Origin: an uncultured Oscillospiraceae bacterium
GTDB lineage: Bacteria > Bacillota > Clostridia > Oscillospirales > Oscillospiraceae
Direction of reading: 5' to 3'
DNA length: 26,278 bases
Assembly: GCA_910584045.1 (NCBI GenBank)
Contig: CAJTYO010000036.1
Coordinates: forward strand, 1 to 26,278
Made by a program: the position numbers and the translations under genes. The notes under the pieces were generated by a model. It made no database searches. It was not told where the DNA came from and saw only the letters and a program-made list of their open reading frames with translations. Below, piece after piece: positions 12,398 through 22,048 of this stretch (positions are counted from its first letter, which is position 1; every line of letters starts with the position of its first letter).

Positions 12398-15300
12398 TTA
12401 TTTCATAAGGTTGATGAACCGCTGGAGCATAACGGACACTTCCGCGCGGGTGACGTTGGTTCCGGGATCCAGAATCCCGCCGTTCTTGCCCTGGAGAATG
12501 CCTCTCTTCACGCACCAGGACATGCCCTCTACCGCCCAGTCGGAAATACTGTGTCCGTCCACAAAGGCGTTCAGCTCATTGCCGGACATCGAGGTATCCA
12601 GTTTCACCAGCTTCGCATAGCGATACAACATCACAGCCAGCTCTGCGCGAGTGACGGTATCTTCCGGCTTGAACAGCTCTGCGCTGCGACCCGTAACTAC
12701 GCCGGTTTTTGCCGCCCACGCCACACTGCCTGCGTAATACTTATCGGCGGGCACATCCGCAAATGTCAGCGGATAATCCGTTCCACCGTTGGAGAGTCGG
12801 GACAGGATTACAGTCAGATCGCCCCGCTTTATGTCTCCCTGGTAGTTGAACTGATTATCTCCCACACCGTTTACCAGGCCCAGGCCTGCCATCTGATGGA
12901 TGGCGTCATCTGCCCAGTGGCCGTCGGGAACGTCTTCGAACTTCTGCGCCGGCGTGGGAATCTGTGCGGGAATTTCCGCCTTTACCAGCGTTTCGCCGGT
13001 CGGGTCGGTAACCGTGACTGTCACGTTCTTTTCCGGGTCTGTGACCTTTTCGGCTCGACCGCCTTCGGCGTCGACCTTAGTCTCCGCAACAGTGCCGTCT
13101 TTCCTTACCTCTACCACTTCCTTGCTGCCATCAGGCCACTCGGTGGAGGTTGTGACCGCACCGGTCTCAGCGTCTGTGACCACGGTTGTGGTACTGCCGT
13201 CCGGGTTCTCCGTCTTGCCGTCGGAGGGGGGAGCGACAGGCGGCGCGACAGGAGGCGTCTCAGGGGGCGTTGCAGGGAAGAAATCGATGTCATTCCAGAT
13301 ATCGCCGCCGTTGTCAACGTCAGTACCGGAACCCTTGGTCAAGTTGTTCTGGGCTATGGTCAGCGCACGGACCGTATCGTCCACCTGGCTCTGGGTATAG
13401 CCTGCGCCGTTCACATCCAGAATGGCCTTGGCCGCGGCACGGGCTGCCTCGAACGCACGCCAGCTCTCCGCCGTATAGCCGTCGTTGGTCACATTTTCAG
13501 CCGCCGTGTACGCCCCGCGAAGGGCGGTGAGATCCACTCCCACACTCTCCATTTCCAGATTATTCTGGGCCGTGGTCAGTGCAAGAGCCGCATCGTCCAC
13601 CTGGCTCTGGGTGCAGCCTGCGCCGTTTACATCCAAAATGGCTTTGGCCGCAGCGCGGGCTGCTTCGAACGCATCCCAGCTCGCAGCCGTATAGCCGCTG
13701 TTGACTACATCCGCTGCCGCTGCATACGCCGCGCGAAGACCGGCAAGATTCGGTCCCACGTTCCCCATTTCCAGCGCATCAAAGGCGCTCTGCAGGTTGG
13801 TCATGGCCTCATCTACCTGCTCCTGCGTGGCTTCGCTGGACAGAACGCTCAGGGCCGCATCCAGCGCCGCTTGGAAGTTATCCCAGCCGTCAGCGGTATA
13901 GCCCACGTCCTCCACCACTGCCATCTGATTGTAGAGATCGCGCAGTGCGGAGTAGTCAACGGCGTCAGCCTCCTTCGCTACCAAAGCGTCCCGGGCATTG
14001 CTCAGGTTGCGGTAGGCGGTGTTCAGCGCCGCAATACTGCTGTTGCCGTCGATCTCCTCGGCGGCCGCCAGCGCTTCGGCCAGCACGGTCCAGGTTTCCT
14101 CGGTATAGGCCTCTTCCTTCAGCGTTTTCACCTGCTCAATGAGGGTGGTCAGGCTGGAGATATCGGGGATGAGAGTAAAGTCCTGATTGGCCAGATCGCT
14201 GCCAAGGGTCACGACAACCGTTTTTTCCTGGCCGGTAAAGAAGGGGGCGCTGACCTTCAGTGTGTAGCTGCCGGGCGCCACGCGGGAGACCTGATACTGC
14301 CCCAGCGCATTGGTGGCGGTGCCTGCAACACGGGTTTCACCCTGATACAGCTCGACAGCCGCACCGGAAACAGCCACGCCGCTGCGGGCCGTGATGGTGC
14401 CGGTGACGTTCTGTACGCCGTCAGCCGGGTCGGCGCGAATGATGCGGATGTTGTCGAGAATGAACTCGCTGCCCTGGTTGCCGCTCATGTTGATGCCGCA
14501 CCAGCCGGGCGTCGTAATAGCATCCACACTGGAACCAATCAAGTTGCCAGCCGTCAGATTTACGGAATAAACCTGCATACCATCAATGAAGACGGTGGCC
14601 TCTGTACCATTCAGCGTCACGCGGACATTCCGGGTGGCACCTGGTTCCACATAGGGTTTGCCACTGTTATTTTGCGCTGCAGTATATCCGCTTGCGCCTG
14701 TTTCGCTCCAGAACTCACCAAACCATTTGTTAGCGGAGTCCTCCTGACCGATAGTCAAACGATTATTACCAGAGGTTGTGCGCATGGTAACGTTGAACCG
14801 TGCACCTGTCGTCAGCGCAGTCACATCAAAGGAGAAGGTTCCGTTGGCAAAGGAGACCGTCTTATCCACCACATTGTTGATGGGACGGGAGGCTTGAGTG
14901 TTTGGACCGTTCCAGATCACCTTCAGCGCGCCGCTGCCGTTGTACTCCACCCACTCCGTCGTGGGCAGCTGCTCCACCGGCTCATCCACCACCGGTCCCA
15001 TCATGGAGATGTCGCCACTGTTGAAGTCGTTGACGTAAGCGCCCGGGGCCTCGGCTTCCAGCTGAATGTCCTGGATTTTCGCTCCGTCTGTCTTGGTCAC
15101 TTCTATACTACCCGTAGTGGTGACATAGTAGCCCGTTGCCTCCGCCTTGATGTGGTAGGTGCCGGGAAGCAGCTCCACGCCGCTCTTGCTGACAAACTGG
15201 AACGTGCCGTCCGCACCGGTGGTGACGGTAAGACCAGTGGGGAAATATGTCGCGTTCTCCAGGGTCAGCACCGCACCCTCCACGGGGGCGTTGTTGGCGT

Positions 15301-18300
15301 TGGTTACCGTACCGGAGATGGAAATGCTGGCCTTAGTCAGCTTCGCCATCGCCGTCTTCAGCGCATTCACAGCACCAGTGACCTCCGCTGTGGTAGCCGC
15401 CTCATTGTCGAACACGGTATGACCATTTGTACGGGCCGCTACAAATGCATTCCAAGCGCCAGTCTCCGTCTCGGTGTAAATCTCCTCCACCATGGGATCG
15501 GCCTCCTGCAGGAGGAGCGCCAGCTCGTTCTTCTCCGGAGCGGCCGCCTCGATGCTCAGGTTATCCAGCACGAAGTCCAGATAGCCGCCGAAGGCTGAGG
15601 CCGAACCGGAAGTACCCTGACTGTTGGCATTATCCTTGGAGTAGATGCCCACCCAGGTCTGGCCGGATTCGCTGCCCACCACGGTGAACTCGATGTGCCC
15701 CACCTTGGCCTTGGCGGTGGTATTGCCGTCCACGCCGCTGTTGCCGGGCACTTTTGTACTCAAGGTCTGCTCCAGGTTGTGGACGGTCAGACTGCCCAGG
15801 CCGGCGTAAGCCCCGTCGCCCACCACGGCCACGTAGGAGCCCGCAGAGCCCAGCTCGTAGTCAAAGCTGACAGTGTAGACCTTGTTGGGCTCAAAGCGGA
15901 AGTTCTGGGGAATGGTCTGGTACACCAGGTTGTTTCGGCCGTGCAGACCGTTGGACTTGACAGACCACTTGCCGTCGATCACGTCGTCCATCTTCTTCGC
16001 GTCCCAGCCCGCCTGGGTGAATTTTCCATTCAGCTCGGACAGGTGGGTGCGGTTATCCGCTATGCCCTCCACGGGACCCACCACGAAGGGCCAGATGCCC
16101 TGGGGCACGTTCTCGAAGTCCTGGTGCAGCTCGGTGGCCGCGCCTGTGACCGGGTCATAGACCACGGGACTCATGCCGCCGCGGTACTCCACTGTGCGGA
16201 TGTCGTCGAAATAGACGCTGCCGCTGCCCGCCTCGCGGGAGAGGGTCAGCGTATACTCCTTGCCCGCCTCGGGGGTGAAGTACAGGAACATGTTCTGGAA
16301 GAAGCTGGTCCCCGCCTCCATGCCGTGGCCATTGTGGAGGTAGTAGGAGCTGATATAGTTTCTGGCAATGGACCGCCCCGTATAGTTGGTCGCCACCATG
16401 TTGCCGTCGCCATCCGTGATGGTCATCACCGCCTTGGCATTGGAGCGGTTATCCACCGCCGCATACAGGGCGTAGACCTGACCGGGCTGCAGGCTGTTCA
16501 GCTTCTGGCTCACAGAGACGCCGCCGATCATCTTGAGGACGGAAATGCCGTCGCTGTTGGTGGTACGGACAGCGCTGCCGCTGCCTGCGACGGTCCAGGG
16601 CCCTTTGGCGATGTCGATGTTGAAGGAGGGATCCACCAGATGCAGGTCCGTGCCGTAGGTGATCTGGGGGGCGGCGGCATTCGCAGCGCCCTTGGTGACC
16701 ACATAGCCAGTATTGGCCTTCGTGCCGCTGGGGAAGACGATCCGGCCGCCCGAAACGTTCAAAGTTTTGGCCGGGCCGCGACCCTGGTCGGAAAGCTCGT
16801 AGTAGACAACCGTGGACAGATTCTCCCAACCCCTGGGCAACGCCCACTCGGATTGGCCGCCCTGGGCGTTCCAGTGATAGAGCTTCTCGTCGTCGGGATT
16901 GACGCGGCCGCCAGCATTGTTCCAATACCAGGGAATCAGGTATCGCAGCGTGGCCTTGTTGGCGGGGAAGGAGTTGTCCTCGCCGGCGGAGGCGGGCGCG
17001 CCCTCGACGATGATCCGGCCATTCAGCGTGACCACGCGGGAGCGGTACTCCACCTCGTTGTCCAGACTGAAGGACGCCTGCGTATCCAGAACCGTATCCA
17101 GACCGCGGGTGACCACGATCTCGTCTACACCGTCGCTCAGCCTGACCTGCATCTCCGGCGTCCAGTCAGAGGTGGAGCCGCGTCCGCCATGGTTGACGCC
17201 ATAGGGTATCGTCACCGCGTTGGATGCGTTGGTCCACTCCACAACGGGATAGTGCTGGAGGAACTTGGTGTAGATCATCTGGTTATAGGTATTATAGATG
17301 GAGAGGTTGTACTCGCCGTCTCCCTGCCAGCCCTCGAAGCCCTGCATGGCCGGTCCGCCCAGCAGAGGGGCGTTGGACGCGCCACCGTAGTTGGCAAAGT
17401 CGGGCGGGAAGGAATCCTTGTACTGGTTGAGGATAAAGCGGAGCACATTGCTGTTGAGCTTACCCTTCTGACCATAGTCTCCGTAAGTATAGTCGGTGAC
17501 CCAGTGCTGGAAGGTGGACTCATAGGGGTTGGCCCAGGCCCACTCCTGGGCAATCCGCCAGTTCTCGTGACCGACGATCTCGTTGGAGAGCGCCCGGGTC
17601 ATGAAGGCGTCCTCGGTGCCGGAGGTGTTGTTGCCCCACACGTCCACGTACACCACAAACGGATAACCCTTCACGATATTGAAGAGCCTATCCCAGCGGC
17701 TCGCCCGCAGACCAGAGGCAAAGTCGTACACACCGTTGATGGCGATACCCTGATCCAGCCAGTTCCAGCCGTAGTGTATATTGCCGCCCGGGCTGTCGCG
17801 GCGAACCTGATTATCCTCCTCAATGGCCTCGGCGTAGAACTCGGAGGCGTTGGTATGGATGCCGAAGATGGCGCCCAGCTCTCCGCCCTCCCGCATCAGG
17901 GTAAGCATATCCTTCGAGCCGCCCATGCGCACGCCGATGTTGTCATACTGGGGGTGGTTGGAGTCGTGGCCCTCGCCGGCGTAGCCCTTGAGGAGAACGA
18001 ACTGGCCCAGCCCGTCGGTATGAGCCGCCACCCGCTTCACGTTGTCCAGCGCGATCAGGAAGGGGTTGGTCGCCATGGAACCGAAGTTCATGGATATGCG
18101 CAGGTTTACAGAGTTGGCCACGCCCTCGCCGCCGGCGGGGATGTGCATGACGGTCTCCCGGTAGGCGATAGCGGCGTCCTGCCAGTCCACCTTGCGGTTG
18201 CCGTTCATATCGCCGGTGATGACCACCTTGGCATAGGGCATATCAAGGGGGGCGATGATGCGCTTCTCCCGGGGCAGCTGGGTATCGCTCAGCTTCACAT

Positions 18301-21300
18301 CGCCGCCGTGCTCGCTGTTGGTAATGTCGTAGTCGTAATACCACAAAGTGCTGCCCAGGCCGATGGACGCGGTGGACCCGCCGTCCTTGGCGTCAAACTG
18401 GACGCGGACGGGGTAACACTGGTCGCCGGCAGTTCCTCGCGCGGCATAGGCGGAGTTGCTGGACAGTCCGGCGGACAGCCTGTCATTGTATACAAAGGCG
18501 GCAAAGAAATCCTCTTGATAACCGCTCTGGGCGGAGCTCTCATTGCCCGCGGCAGGATAGCTCTTGTCGCCGCTGGTGATGGTATTTGCGGCCTGCTTAC
18601 CGCCGGTTACCGCCGCGTTCGGTTCGGTGGAGCGGACGGAAACCAGGCTGTGGTTGGGAATCTCAATGGTCTGCACCGGATTGGTAAGCCGGTCGCCATT
18701 GGGATAGACCACATTTGTAATGTAAAAGCCCAGAGTGCGGCCCGCAGCGGCACTGTTCACGTTGTTCAGATCGTTCAGCCCCACCCGCAGCTCGGCGGTG
18801 ATGGTGGCGGTAACGTTGGTGCCGTTATTGTTGTTGCTGTCGATCACCATGGTGTAGACGGCCGTCTGTTCATTGGTCTTTGCACCGGTAACCGCAGGCT
18901 TCACATCAGTGCCGTTGATCTTAATGGTGTCCAGAATGGCGCTCTGGCCCCACAGCTCCGCTCCCGCCAGCGCACCGTTCATGGTGTACTTGACGACTCG
19001 GGGGAAGTCCTGCGCCACCGTGACAGTCATGTCGCTGGTGGACAGCGTGAAGGTGGGGGCGGTGAATACCGGCAGCGCCACGTCCTGCACGACGTCCTGG
19101 GAAGCCACTGTAACCGCCTCGACGGTGGCAGTTTCATATCCCTCGCAGTTCACTACCAGTTTATAAGTGCCGGAGGGCACGCCGATAATGCGGTATGTAC
19201 CGTCCGCACCGGAAACCGTCGACTTGAAGGGCTCCGCGCTCTCGGCCGCATCGGCCTGATAGAGCGCCACTGCAGCGCCATTCACGGCCTTTGCGGGGTT
19301 GCCCTGCTCGGTCACCTTACCGGTGAGGACGGGCAGCAGGGGCAACGTAAAATCGGTGTTTTCCAAAACCGATTCGCTGGAGTTTCTGTTCACCTCCACC
19401 TCAGCCGTCATATCTCCATAACCGTCAAAACTGGCGGTTATGCGATATTTCTCGACGGCCTCGGGGAGCACCATGCTGTACGCGCCGTTGGCATCGGTGA
19501 CAGCGGCAGCGCCGTTGCTGGCGGTCACCTTGGCCCCGGCCAGGGGGCGGTTGGAAGTATCGCATACCACACCACGTACATAATGGCCGGTGACGGTACT
19601 CTGCCCGGAGTAGTGGATATCGGACAGGGTCAGTTTGGTGGCCAATTTGTACTGAAGCGCGTCAGTTGACACACTCTTCGCACCCAGCTTAATACCTACG
19701 TTATTTGTAACAGGCACGCCTCCATGGCCGCCGTTGTTGGGCAGAGGATAACTTACATCGTTGAGCTTTAAAGTTACCTGATCGTCAGTCCACCGGATTT
19801 CCACCTTCAAAGGCTCTCCCAATTTCACATCAGGAGCAGTAAAACCGGGATAGGCAGCTCCACCGCTGAGACTACCGCCGAGATACTCGACAAACCAGCC
19901 GGTACTTGGACCGGAAGGATAACCAATGTAATAACCATTGGCCCCACCGCCCACCTGCCCATTATAGTCAAGCGCGATGCCAAAGCCAATCCAATTATCC
20001 TCACCGGCCCCGGAATTAATGTTTTCCGGCACCATTGTAAAGGAGAGGAATTTTTCCCCTGTAGTCTGTTTCAGCGCCGCATCCAGCGCGGCATTGGTAA
20101 AGACAGCCGGCGCATCCAGATTAAGGTTATTGACATTGTCATAGGTTGCCTGGAGCACCAGCTTGCCGTCTACCACAGCAGGGGCTACAGGAGTACCCTT
20201 CTTGCTGGCCTCCAGCTGCGTCCATGTGTCATTTACACCGTCGCTGGGAATCTGGACGGTGTGGGAAATGGGCAGTTGAAAATCCTGCGTCACAGCAGAG
20301 CCATTCACCTCCACCGTAGCCACAGAAGAAGTATACCCCTCCTTGGAAACAGTGAGGGTATAGCTTCCGTCAGGAAGCTCCAGGGAGTATACTCCCTGGG
20401 CGGTGGTGGTTGTGGTGTATGTGCTGGAACCTGCCGCAGCTGTCACCGTCGCATCTGCTATTCCGCTATTGTTTGTATCAGTCACGGTGCCAGATACGAA
20501 GTAAGTTGTTAGGGGCGTTTGACCGGAATAGTGTATGTCCCAAATCTCAACCTCAGCAGGGACGCCACTCCACCCACCAACCATAATGCCAAACTTGTTG
20601 ACGGCATCTCCCGAAATACTAGCATAGCTGTCGGAAAAGCTCGTCATTTCCGTGCCTGCTTCAGTTTTGACCGTCATCCCTGCCGCTTTTGTCGTAGGAT
20701 TCCAAGTAATATCTACCTGATAAATTTCATTGGCTATTAGGCTATTGTCATTATGGTCATACCAACCTGAACCGCCATAAGGCTGGCTATACCAATGATT
20801 GTTATTCCACCCCATAAAGTGTCCACTAGCTGGGCTGCTGTAGTTAACGAAAGCACCTATTGCAGCTACTGCCAGCATCTTCATCTTATAGCTGACAATA
20901 TAGTTTCCACTATTGTCAGGCTGCAGGGCATTGTTCATCTCTTCGCTCACAAATACGGCGGGCCAGTTAGAAGTAGTATCGCCACCGTCCTTGCCGTTGC
21001 CGCTTCCAGCTTTCAGATGCAGTCGGTCATCAGATGTCTTTTCACATATGCTACCATCCCCCAAAACAGTCGACTGATCCTGATTCCATGTTTCTTTAGC
21101 TGCATCGGGGTATACTGCTCGGACATCCACCCCATTCCACGGCCTGGCAATATCCACCACACCATCGTCAGGGGCGGGTTCCTCACCCTGTGTCGCGTTG
21201 TCGTCCGGGACAGGCGTCTCATCCGGCGTAGCGCTGTCGTCCGGAGCGGGCGTCTCGTCCGGCGTCGCGCCGTCATCCGGAGCGGGCGTCCCGTCCGGCG

Positions 21301-21544
21301 TCGCGCCGTCGTCCGGAGCGGGCGTCCCGTCCGGCGTCGCGCCGTCGTCCGGAGCGGGCGTCCCGTCCGGCGTCGCGCTTTCGTCCGGAACAGGCGTCCC
21401 GTCCGGCGTCGCGCTTTCGTCGACAATACCGTCGCCCAGTTCAATCTCCGCTGCTATGGCGGGCATTGCCGCCGCCGGCAGAAGCGACAGAACCATAACC
21501 AGGCTCATCAGTATTGCCAACCATCGTTTTACTCGTTTCTCCAT
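12398..21544 (-). CDS. Giant SLH-anchored GH101 endo-alpha-N-acetylgalactosaminidase
   Basis: The protein has 3048 residues. A signal peptide (1-31/32, ending PAIA|AE) precedes a Pro/Asp/Thr linker of six 12-residue repeats (46-117). Two jelly-roll (LamG-like) modules follow (about 126-341 and 428-648), alternating with carboxypeptidase-regulatory-like beta modules. The GH101 catalytic region spans about 830-1620: WQDAAIAYRETVM, GYAGEGHDSNHPQYDN, VVYVDVWGN (nucleophile D1301) and IAQEWAW (acid/base E1334). The 33-residue gap equals that of the family prototype. Carbohydrate-binding-like modules (about 1635-2000), a FIVAR-like helix unit, a third jelly roll (about 2165-2370) and FIVAR repeats (about 2465-2735) lead to three SLH domains (2866-3048). 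GH101 enzymes release Gal-beta-1,3-GalNAc from mucin-type glycoproteins. The start at 21544 follows GAGGAGAGGAAGAAGT and precedes the signal peptide. Confidence 0.93.
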   Translation of the reverse strand: MEKRVKRWLAILMSLVMVLSLLPAAAMPAIAAEIELGDGIVDESATPDGTPVPDESATPDGTPAPDDGATPDGTPAPDDGATPDGTPAPDDGATPDETPAPDDSATPDETPVPDDNATQGEEPAPDDGVVDIARPWNGVDVRAVYPDAAKETWNQDQSTVLGDGSICEKTSDDRLHLKAGSGNGKDGGDTTSNWPAVFVSEEMNNALQPDNSGNYIVSYKMKMLAVAAIGAFVNYSSPASGHFMGWNNNHWYSQPYGGSGWYDHNDNSLIANEIYQVDITWNPTTKAAGMTVKTEAGTEMTSFSDSYASISGDAVNKFGIMVGGWSGVPAEVEIWDIHYSGQTPLTTYFVSGTVTDTNNSGIADATVTAAAGSSTYTTTTTAQGVYSLELPDGSYTLTVSKEGYTSSVATVEVNGSAVTQDFQLPISHTVQIPSDGVNDTWTQLEASKKGTPVAPAVVDGKLVLQATYDNVNNLNLDAPAVFTNAALDAALKQTTGEKFLSFTMVPENINSGAGEDNWIGFGIALDYNGQVGGGANGYYIGYPSGPSTGWFVEYLGGSLSGGAAYPGFTAPDVKLGEPLKVEIRWTDDQVTLKLNDVSYPLPNNGGHGGVPVTNNVGIKLGAKSVSTDALQYKLATKLTLSDIHYSGQSTVTGHYVRGVVCDTSNRPLAGAKVTASNGAAAVTDANGAYSMVLPEAVEKYRITASFDGYGDMTAEVEVNRNSSESVLENTDFTLPLLPVLTGKVTEQGNPAKAVNGAAVALYQADAAESAEPFKSTVSGADGTYRIIGVPSGTYKLVVNCEGYETATVEAVTVASQDVVQDVALPVFTAPTFTLSTSDMTVTVAQDFPRVVKYTMNGALAGAELWGQSAILDTIKINGTDVKPAVTGAKTNEQTAVYTMVIDSNNNNGTNVTATITAELRVGLNDLNNVNSAAAGRTLGFYITNVVYPNGDRLTNPVQTIEIPNHSLVSVRSTEPNAAVTGGKQAANTITSGDKSYPAAGNESSAQSGYQEDFFAAFVYNDRLSAGLSSNSAYAARGTAGDQCYPVRVQFDAKDGGSTASIGLGSTLWYYDYDITNSEHGGDVKLSDTQLPREKRIIAPLDMPYAKVVITGDMNGNRKVDWQDAAIAYRETVMHIPAGGEGVANSVNLRISMNFGSMATNPFLIALDNVKRVAAHTDGLGQFVLLKGYAGEGHDSNHPQYDNIGVRMGGSKDMLTLMREGGELGAIFGIHTNASEFYAEAIEEDNQVRRDSPGGNIHYGWNWLDQGIAINGVYDFASGLRASRWDRLFNIVKGYPFVVYVDVWGNNTSGTEDAFMTRALSNEIVGHENWRIAQEWAWANPYESTFQHWVTDYTYGDYGQKGKLNSNVLRFILNQYKDSFPPDFANYGGASNAPLLGGPAMQGFEGWQGDGEYNLSIYNTYNQMIYTKFLQHYPVVEWTNASNAVTIPYGVNHGGRGSTSDWTPEMQVRLSDGVDEIVVTRGLDTVLDTQASFSLDNEVEYRSRVVTLNGRIIVEGAPASAGEDNSFPANKATLRYLIPWYWNNAGGRVNPDDEKLYHWNAQGGQSEWALPRGWENLSTVVYYELSDQGRGPAKTLNVSGGRIVFPSGTKANTGYVVTKGAANAAAPQITYGTDLHLVDPSFNIDIAKGPWTVAGSGSAVRTTNSDGISVLKMIGGVSVSQKLNSLQPGQVYALYAAVDNRSNAKAVMTITDGDGNMVATNYTGRSIARNYISSYYLHNGHGMEAGTSFFQNMFLYFTPEAGKEYTLTLSREAGSGSVYFDDIRTVEYRGGMSPVVYDPVTGAATELHQDFENVPQGIWPFVVGPVEGIADNRTHLSELNGKFTQAGWDAKKMDDVIDGKWSVKSNGLHGRNNLVYQTIPQNFRFEPNKVYTVSFDYELGSAGSYVAVVGDGAYAGLGSLTVHNLEQTLSTKVPGNSGVDGNTTAKAKVGHIEFTVVGSESGQTWVGIYSKDNANSQGTSGSASAFGGYLDFVLDNLSIEAAAPEKNELALLLQEADPMVEEIYTETETGAWNAFVAARTNGHTVFDNEAATTAEVTGAVNALKTAMAKLTKASISISGTVTNANNAPVEGAVLTLENATYFPTGLTVTTGADGTFQFVSKSGVELLPGTYHIKAEATGYYVTTTGSIEVTKTDGAKIQDIQLEAEAPGAYVNDFNSGDISMMGPVVDEPVEQLPTTEWVEYNGSGALKVIWNGPNTQASRPINNVVDKTVSFANGTFSFDVTALTTGARFNVTMRTTSGNNRLTIGQEDSANKWFGEFWSETGASGYTAAQNNSGKPYVEPGATRNVRVTLNGTEATVFIDGMQVYSVNLTAGNLIGSSVDAITTPGWCGINMSGNQGSEFILDNIRIIRADPADGVQNVTGTITARSGVAVSGAAVELYQGETRVAGTATNALGQYQVSRVAPGSYTLKVSAPFFTGQEKTVVVTLGSDLANQDFTLIPDISSLTTLIEQVKTLKEEAYTEETWTVLAEALAAAEEIDGNSSIAALNTAYRNLSNARDALVAKEADAVDYSALRDLYNQMAVVEDVGYTADGWDNFQAALDAALSVLSSEATQEQVDEAMTNLQSAFDALEMGNVGPNLAGLRAAYAAAADVVNSGYTAASWDAFEAARAAAKAILDVNGAGCTQSQVDDAALALTTAQNNLEMESVGVDLTALRGAYTAAENVTNDGYTAESWRAFEAARAAAKAILDVNGAGYTQSQVDDTVRALTIAQNNLTKGSGTDVDNGGDIWNDIDFFPATPPETPPVAPPVAPPSDGKTENPDGSTTTVVTDAETGAVTTSTEWPDGSKEVVEVRKDGTVAETKVDAEGGRAEKVTDPEKNVTVTVTDPTGETLVKAEIPAQIPTPAQKFEDVPDGHWADDAIHQMAGLGLVNGVGDNQFNYQGDIKRGDLTVILSRLSNGGTDYPLTFADVPADKYYAGSVAWAAKTGVVTGRSAELFKPEDTVTRAELAVMLYRYAKLVKLDTSMSGNELNAFVDGHSISDWAVEGMSWCVKRGILQGKNGGILDPGTNVTRAEVSVMLQRFINLMK
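13335..13766 (-). repeat. Tandem 216-bp FIVAR repeats inside the GH101 gene
   Basis: Two neighbouring units with a 216-bp period (72 residues) are nearly identical: FEAARAAAKAILDVNGAG occurs in both, followed by TQSQVDD and AQNNL. Most differences are silent or single-residue. This points to a recent in-frame duplication of a helical spacer or sugar-binding module. Two older, diverged FIVAR units lie upstream in the protein. Confidence 0.8.
21194..21409 (-). repeat. Six 36-bp tandem repeats coding a Pro/Asp/Thr linker
   Basis: Six 12-residue units (TPDGTPAPDDGA and close variants) directly follow the signal peptide. The three central units are identical in protein and nearly so in DNA. It is a flexible spacer and a likely site of length variation by slipped replication. 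Confidence 0.9.
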
Positions 21545-21669
21545 ACTTCTTCCTCTCCTCTTTATATTAGCGGCATTGATCCTCCCCTCCGCTCCAGGGA
21601 CCCCAACAGGGGGATAGGGGACAGATGGGCGCCTGCCCGCAGCACAGGCGAGCAAATTCCCACAATAGA

Positions 21670-21698
21670 ATTATACCATTTCATCCAAATTATGTCAA
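21670..21698 (-). promoter_or_regulatory. Consensus sigma-A promoter of the GH101 gene
   Basis: On the minus strand TTGACA (21693-21698) and TATAAT (21670-21675) with a 17-bp spacer match the consensus at all twelve positions. It gives a leader of about 120 bases. The leader can form the hairpin CGCCTG/CAGGCG (21630-21651). Confidence 0.85.
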
Positions 21699-21877
21699 TG
21701 ATAACCATAGACAAATGCTCATATATTTATCTTGACCACGGCAGCAATTTCCGAGCCGGGCCTGTTTATATATATTGTCCACATCTGCGCTGCGGTCCTC
21801 CCTCCGGCGAGCGGTTTTCGATACGCAAAAGGTTTGCCTGTTATCCGGCTGCCAAAAGTACCGCTTCCGCAGATTTT

Positions 21878-21908
21878 TGTGGAAATCGCGGCCCGGCTAT
21901 GGTATAAT
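21878..21908 (+). promoter_or_regulatory. Possible promoter of the serine recombinase gene
   Basis: TATAAT (21903-21908) has a weak TTGTGG (21878-21883) 19 bp upstream. Transcription from it would run through the hairpin at 21975-22013 before the recombinase start at 22049. Confidence 0.4.
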
Positions 21909-21974
21909 GCCGCTATATTGCGCCAGCGCCTGCCTGCCGGCGGCGCGGATGCCGCCGCTCCAATAAAGGGAAAA

Positions 21975-22013
21975 AGTGTACCTCCCTGACAATGGGAAGT
22001 ACACTCTTTTTTT
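21975..22013. terminator. Terminator/attenuator hairpin before the recombinase gene
   Basis: AGTGTAC pairs with GTACACT, and TCCC with GGGA, with one mismatch and a 7-base loop; seven T follow on the plus strand. The minus strand also has TTTTT. It lies between a promoter-like TATAAT and the recombinase start, so it could attenuate the recombinase or insulate it. Confidence 0.7.
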
Positions 22014-22048
22014 ATAAAAAGATAGAGAGAAATGGAGGGGATAACATC

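Noticed and set aside
12371..19669. Very long open frames (over 1000 codons) antisense to the GH101 gene
   Set aside because: They are shadows caused by GC-rich codon bias of the real gene. They have low-complexity His/Gly/Val composition, no ribosome sites and no family motifs.
21194..21409. Regular 36-bp repeats that could be taken for a CRISPR array
   Set aside because: Repeats are contiguous without spacers and encode an in-frame Pro/Asp/Thr linker; no cas genes are present.
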